Source of the DNA: JBARRO01 sp049644265
GTDB taxonomy: Bacteria; Bacteroidota; Ignavibacteria; UBA10030
Length of the DNA: 8,751 nt
NCBI GenBank assembly: GCA_049644265.1
Contig: JBARRO010000082.1
Span: 1-8,751 of the forward strand
Direction: 5' to 3'
The position numbers and the translations under genes are program-made. Positions within the stretch are counted from its first letter, which is position 1. Every line of letters starts with the position of its first letter. Under the pieces are notes generated by a model. The model saw only the letters and a list, made by a program, of their open reading frames with translations, searched no databases and had not been told where the DNA came from. Below are positions 6,512 through 8,751 of this stretch, piece after piece.

Positions 6512-7072
6512 TTAGAACGGCACGCGTTCTTGTTTCTCATTTCCGTTGCCGTTGGCGAGAATGAGCTCGGGTTTCAGGTGGCCCGTGCGACAGAGGAAAA
6601 GCGAGACGCCGATTTTCTCTATGTCGTTGTTTCTCCAGTCGATTCCTCCGATCGCTTTTGTTATGTCGACCGCGTCAATGATGGACTGGTACATGATCTG
6701 TTTGTCGCCGGAGAAATTGACTCCACGGTTTGGCACGACAGAAGGTAGTGGAGAGGACAGAGCGGGTTTTGCAGGAGCCGGCGGGCGGACCGTGGGGTCG
6801 ACGATGTTGAAGACCGTGAACGGTTCGCCCTTTTGCGGATGGATGGTCTCCTTGACAAGTCCGATGGTTTGACCTACACTGATATTGAGCTTTCTCAACT
6901 TGGCTTCGAGCTTCTCTGTCACTTTGAGGATTTTCTCGTGGCCTTCGTGAGAAACCGTGTAGAGGTAGTACGGACCGAACCGCCCTTCCTTCTTGAGGCC
7001 TGTGGGGAACTTGAACGTCAGATTTGCGATCTGGTTCGTTTGAAGCTGGAGGAATTCGTGTTGGTTGCTCAT
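6512..7072 (-). CDS. Probable phage SSB-like / OB-fold nucleic-acid-binding protein
   Basis: The 186-aa product is proposed to have three parts. Residues about 15-92 are beta-rich with a pattern consistent with an OB fold: LTFKFPTGLKKEGRFGPYYL, then LKVTEKLEAKLRKLNISVGQ, then EPFTVFNIVD. Residues about 93-118 form a Pro/Ala/Ser linker. Residues about 119-165 form a helical module (QIMYQSIIDAVDITKAIGG... IEKIGVSLFL). The protein ends in a polar Asn/Gly tail and ERVPF, close to the D-[IV]-P-F tip by which SSB proteins recruit replication and repair partners. Neighbouring Gp157 supports a phage DNA-metabolism role. The start is ATG at 7072 with GGAG at 7078-7081. Sequence identity to known SSBs is not obvious, so the assignment rests on architecture and tip. 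Confidence 0.65.
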   Translation of the reverse strand: MSNQHEFLQLQTNQIANLTFKFPTGLKKEGRFGPYYLYTVSHEGHEKILKVTEKLEAKLRKLNISVGQTIGLVKETIHPQKGEPFTVFNIVDPTVRPPAPAKPALSSPLPSVVPNRGVNFSGDKQIMYQSIIDAVDITKAIGGIDWRNNDIEKIGVSLFLCRTGHLKPELILANGNGNEKQERVPF

Positions 7073-7116
7073 GGGTGCTCCGGTGAAATTGTTTGAGATA
7101 TGTGAGTTACACTGTT

Positions 7117-7125
7117 CTTATACCA
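7117..7125 (-). promoter_or_regulatory. Candidate extended -10 promoter for the SSB-like gene
   Basis: On the minus strand, TGGTATAAG (TGn plus TATAAG, 5 of 6 of TATAAT) lies about 45 bp before the ATG at 7072. No good -35 is present 17 nt upstream, as is acceptable for extended -10 promoters. Evidence is limited to the motif and spacing. Confidence 0.3.
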
Positions 7126-7152
7126 AAACGCGGATTCTCACGGATGGGCACG

Positions 7153-7171
7153 CCTGCCTGCTGCAGGCAGG
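7153..7171. repeat. 19-bp palindrome CCTGCCTGC-T-GCAGGCAGG
   Basis: Nine-base arms are perfectly complementary around a single central base. It sits between two copies of a GGATTNNCACGGATG repeat and upstream of the candidate promoter of the SSB-like gene. It could be a repeat element or a protein-binding dyad; there is no T-run to suggest a terminator. Confidence 0.6.
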
Positions 7172-7297
7172 GATTGACACGGATGCGAACCTCGAGATGA
7201 TGGGGAGGGAGGCAGCGATTGGGCATGGGAGTGGGGGTGAGACGGTGAAAAAGAGATTACAGATGGCAGTATGCAGAAGGCAGATAGGAGCGTGAGG

Positions 7298-7867
7298 TCA
7301 AATATTCAGTGAGAGCTGGGGGGAGGGTTTGCCGGAGAGCGTTGCGGAGAGAGATTTGAGGGCATTAGTTACGGTTTGGGATTGGACGGAAAGAGCTTGG
7401 GCGATTTCATTCTCGTCGTAACCCGTCAACTTCATTAGGACTATGGTTTGTTCGTGTTCCATCAGGGAAGAGAGTTGCTCTTCGAAGTCGATGTGAGACA
7501 CAAGTTCCTCTTCGGGGTTGGTAACATCACGAAAGTAAGTGGCATCGAAGTTATCGATTGAATAGACCTGGAGCTTTCCTTCGTAGTAGTTTCGTTTGTT
7601 GAAAACGTCGGTTTTGCTGGTGCGGGAGAGGCCGCGCATTTCGAGCTGAACCTCCGGCCGGCGGAGTTTCATGAAATGGATGAGGAGAGGTAGGTCCATG
7701 ATGGTTCCCCTATCCGCTTTTCGCAGGAATTCCTCGTAGGCGAGGAGGACGAGGTCCTGAACCTTGTCCTCGTATTGCGAATTGCGTTTATCAATCATCC
7801 GAGCTGCGGCGGTGTAGAGGGTGTTGGCATAGGAATAGAAGATGTTGTTAAGCGATTGATGTGACAT
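7298..7867 (-). CDS. Divergent sigma-70-like regulator (ECF/phage type)
   Basis: The 189-aa length is typical of small sigma factors. The N-terminal half (about 8-75) is helical with YEDKVQDLVLLAYEEFLRKA (32-51), resembling the sigma region 2 helix that binds core polymerase (D-x-V-Q-D-[LV]). Residues 76-125 form a linker that is longer and more polar than in most ECF sigmas. The C-terminal part has a region-4 HTH: LMEHEQTIVLMKLTGYDENEIAQ with recognition helix VQSQTVTNALKSL (161-173). It could direct polymerase to the phage-like genes or be a sigma-like activator. The start ATG at 7867 lacks a clear SD, and an internal Met (residue 24) is a weaker alternative. It is the first gene of the cassette and lies about 70 bp after a large structured element. 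Confidence 0.75.
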   Translation of the reverse strand: MSHQSLNNIFYSYANTLYTAAARMIDKRNSQYEDKVQDLVLLAYEEFLRKADRGTIMDLPLLIHFMKLRRPEVQLEMRGLSRTSKTDVFNKRNYYEGKLQVYSIDNFDATYFRDVTNPEEELVSHIDFEEQLSSLMEHEQTIVLMKLTGYDENEIAQALSVQSQTVTNALKSLSATLSGKPSPQLSLNI

Positions 7868-7938
7868 GACGGTCTGTGGCAGTGGTCGATAAAAAAAACT
7901 TCTTGACCGCTGTTAATGACCGTTTTTGTTTAAAAGAA

Positions 7939-8053
7939 CTGCCCTCGTCAAGGGTCGTGGTCCCGCCCAAGGCGGGACACGATTTAAAGGCCCGCCCGCT
8001 CTTGAATAGGTGCAAATGCGACGGGCGGGCCGACTTGCCCTTGACGAGGGCAG
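7939..8053. repeat. 115-bp three-stem structured element
   Basis: A perfect 16-bp inverted repeat, CTGCCCTCGTCAAGGG (7939-7954) with its complement at 8038-8053, encloses two further hairpins. The first is GTCCCGCC/GGCGGGAC (7960-7967 with 7971-7978), extended by four more pairs across a one-base bulge (7955-7958 with 7979-7982). The second is GGCCCGCCCG/CGGGCGGGCC (7989-7998 with 8022-8031). On the minus strand the closing stem is followed by TTCTTTT, so it could end transcription coming from the right, or act as a 5' leader element of the sigma-like gene. It lacks tRNA landmarks. Confidence 0.7.
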
Positions 8054-8178
8054 GGACAAGCTCAAGCCCATCTTTCATGGACAGCGGGCAAGAAGTTTAG
8101 TTCAAGTGCGGAGGATGGGATGAGACGAACGGGGCAGGCCTACGGCCTCGTAGAGGGGAGCGGGGGAGAAGGGGTGAA

Positions 8179-8239
8179 GATGGAATGAGGAGATGGAATG
8201 AAAATGATGGAATGAACAGATGGAATGAACAGATGGAAT
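8179..8239 (+). repeat. Five-copy 13-nt direct repeat (GATGGAATGAACA-like)
   Basis: GATGGAAT begins at 8179, 8192, 8206, 8219 and 8232, i.e. 13, 14, 13 and 13 nt apart, with variable ends (GAGGA, GAAAAT, GAACA, GAACA). A related TTGGAATATTGGG follows. Units are too short for CRISPR. Iterons of an origin, or a microsatellite-like intergenic repeat, are the main readings; no Rep gene is visible. Confidence 0.7.
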
Positions 8240-8292
8240 CTTGGAATATTGGGAAGAGATCGGAAATGGCGTGGGCGGGGGGAAGGGCACTT

Positions 8293-8343
8293 CCACGTCC
8301 CTCGAACTCGATCAAAAATCTACAAATGTGTTCGAGGGCGTGG
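8293..8343. repeat. Imperfect inverted repeat with 22-nt loop
   Basis: CCACGTCCCTCGAAC (8293-8307) pairs with GTTCGAGGGCGTGG (8330-8343): a 9-bp inner stem, a one-base bulge (T8298) and a 5-bp outer stem. No T-run follows. Function is unknown. Confidence 0.55.
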
Positions 8344-8443
8344 ATGTGCCGCAGTGGAGAATGGCGCCGCAGGACCGCCTACGCCGGGGGCTTCGGCGAC
8401 CGCGCCCTGATCTTTGAGGGATAGGCATTCAATTTTCAATGCT

Positions 8444-8462
8444 CGGCGGCATTTAGCCGCCG
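8444..8462. repeat. Hairpin CGGCGGC-ATTTA-GCCGCCG
   Basis: A 7-bp all-G/C stem with a 5-nt loop. It is preceded by a small CATT...AATG dyad (8426-8441). There is no terminator T-run on the plus strand; on the minus strand it is followed by A+T-rich sequence without a long T-run. A terminator is possible but weak. Confidence 0.45.
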
Positions 8463-8696
8463 TTGGGAACGGACGGGCGGGCCGAAGGCGCCACGTATGA
8501 ATGAGTGGTTGTGAGCGAGTTGAGTGGCGGCGTGCGTTTGCTGAAATCTACGAATGCTGCACGATGCCACGAAACGAGCGAAACAGCCACGAACAATTGA
8601 TGAATGTGGGGGGGAGATTGCATCCGCATGACCTGACATATTGCGGGACTGGTCAATGTGACAGCAGCTGAGCAATTGAAATTAAGCAGAGTCGAG

Positions 8697-8720
8697 GCTG
8701 TCCGGCCAATTTAGGACAGC
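8697..8720. repeat. Short inverted repeat near the right edge
   Basis: GCTGTCC (8697-8703) pairs with GGACAGC (8714-8720) around a 10-nt loop. It lies in gene-free sequence cut by the window edge, so its context is incomplete. Confidence 0.4.
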
Positions 8721-8751
8721 AACCGGACCGTCGTCAGGCAGTCTTGTAGGT

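Larger units (their letters stand above)
7073..7297. other. Intergenic region with degenerate repeats and a palindrome
   Basis: No gene is seen. It holds a direct repeat of the form GGATTNNCACGGATG (7132-7146 and 7171-7185, 39 bp apart), a 19-bp palindrome between the copies, a purine-rich stretch near 7198-7260, and a GGCAGTATGCAGAAGGCAG motif (about 7265-7283) made of near-identical half units. Such pieces look like decayed dispersed intergenic repeats. Confidence 0.6.
7868..8751. other. Gene-poor terminal region with repeats and hairpins
   Basis: About 880 bp contain no ORF with a believable start, composition or recognisable domain on either strand. The region has a 115-bp nested structure (7939-8053), a 13-nt tandem repeat (8179-8239), several hairpins (8293-8343, 8444-8462, 8697-8720), a purine-rich zone (8105-8260), and paired motifs such as AAATCTACRAATG at 8316 and 8544. 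A 14-mer GACGGGCGGGCCGA recurs at 8020 and 8472. Parts of 8280-8480 are distinctly G+C rich. It resembles accumulated non-coding repeat debris. Confidence 0.6.

Noticed and set aside
7174..7179. Perfect TTGACA on the plus strand as a promoter -35
   Set aside because: No -10 at suitable spacing and no plus-strand gene downstream; it is part of a repeat.
7939..8053. tRNA from a cloverleaf-like shape
   Set aside because: Too long, with a 16-bp closing stem, no TTCGA arm, no anticodon loop and no CCA end.
7848..8078. 76-aa minus-strand ORF
   Set aside because: Entirely made of the structured 115-bp element and leader; no SD and no protein-like pattern.
8179..8239. CRISPR array
   Set aside because: Units are 13-14 nt with no unique spacers and no cas genes.
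8436..8675. 79-aa minus-strand ORF
   Set aside because: Cys/His/Ser/Arg-rich composition typical of non-coding G+C-rich sequence, no SD and no recognisable motif.

Overview
The window is an accessory-looking stretch of a bacterial chromosome, about half G+C. Every supported gene lies on the minus strand. Most starts have a good AGGAG/GGAG Shine-Dalgarno (SD) sequence 5-8 nt away, and two genes use TTG starts that the SD position confirms. SD use of this strength argues against a typical Bacteroidetes. A secreted glycosidase and many short degenerate intergenic repeats and palindromes suggest a Gram-negative environmental lineage, perhaps an FCB-group or candidate-phylum genome. That placement is an impression from composition and cannot be proven here.

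Right-to-left, which is the direction of transcription: positions 8751-7868 hold no convincing gene. They contain a five-copy 13-nt repeat, several hairpins, and a compact 115-bp structure with one closing stem and two internal hairpins. Next comes a phage-like cassette (7867-5040) of seven small genes: a divergent sigma-like protein, a probable OB-fold/SSB-like protein ending in a VPF tip, a Gp157-family protein, and four very small proteins of 90, 57, 65 and 68 aa, one of them a single-span membrane protein. No integrase, terminase, capsid or lysis gene is visible, so this is either the early-gene fragment of a decayed prophage or a domesticated module. Palindromes lie upstream of five of the seven genes.

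A 244-bp intergenic region (4796-5039) then carries a sigma-70-like promoter and an inverted repeat that could be a repressor operator. It launches a tightly packed sugar operon (4795 to beyond position 1): a ROK-family regulator whose kinase residues are lost, a Gfo/Idh/MocA-type NAD(P)-dependent oxidoreductase, a secreted GH20 beta-N-acetylhexosaminidase-like enzyme, and a sodium:solute symporter cut by the left window edge. Gaps are 17 bp, a 3-bp or overlapping junction, and 41 bp, which supports co-transcription. The simplest reading is an inducible system that trims terminal N-acetylhexosamines outside the cytoplasm, imports the sugar with sodium, oxidises or rearranges it, and represses itself when the ligand is absent.
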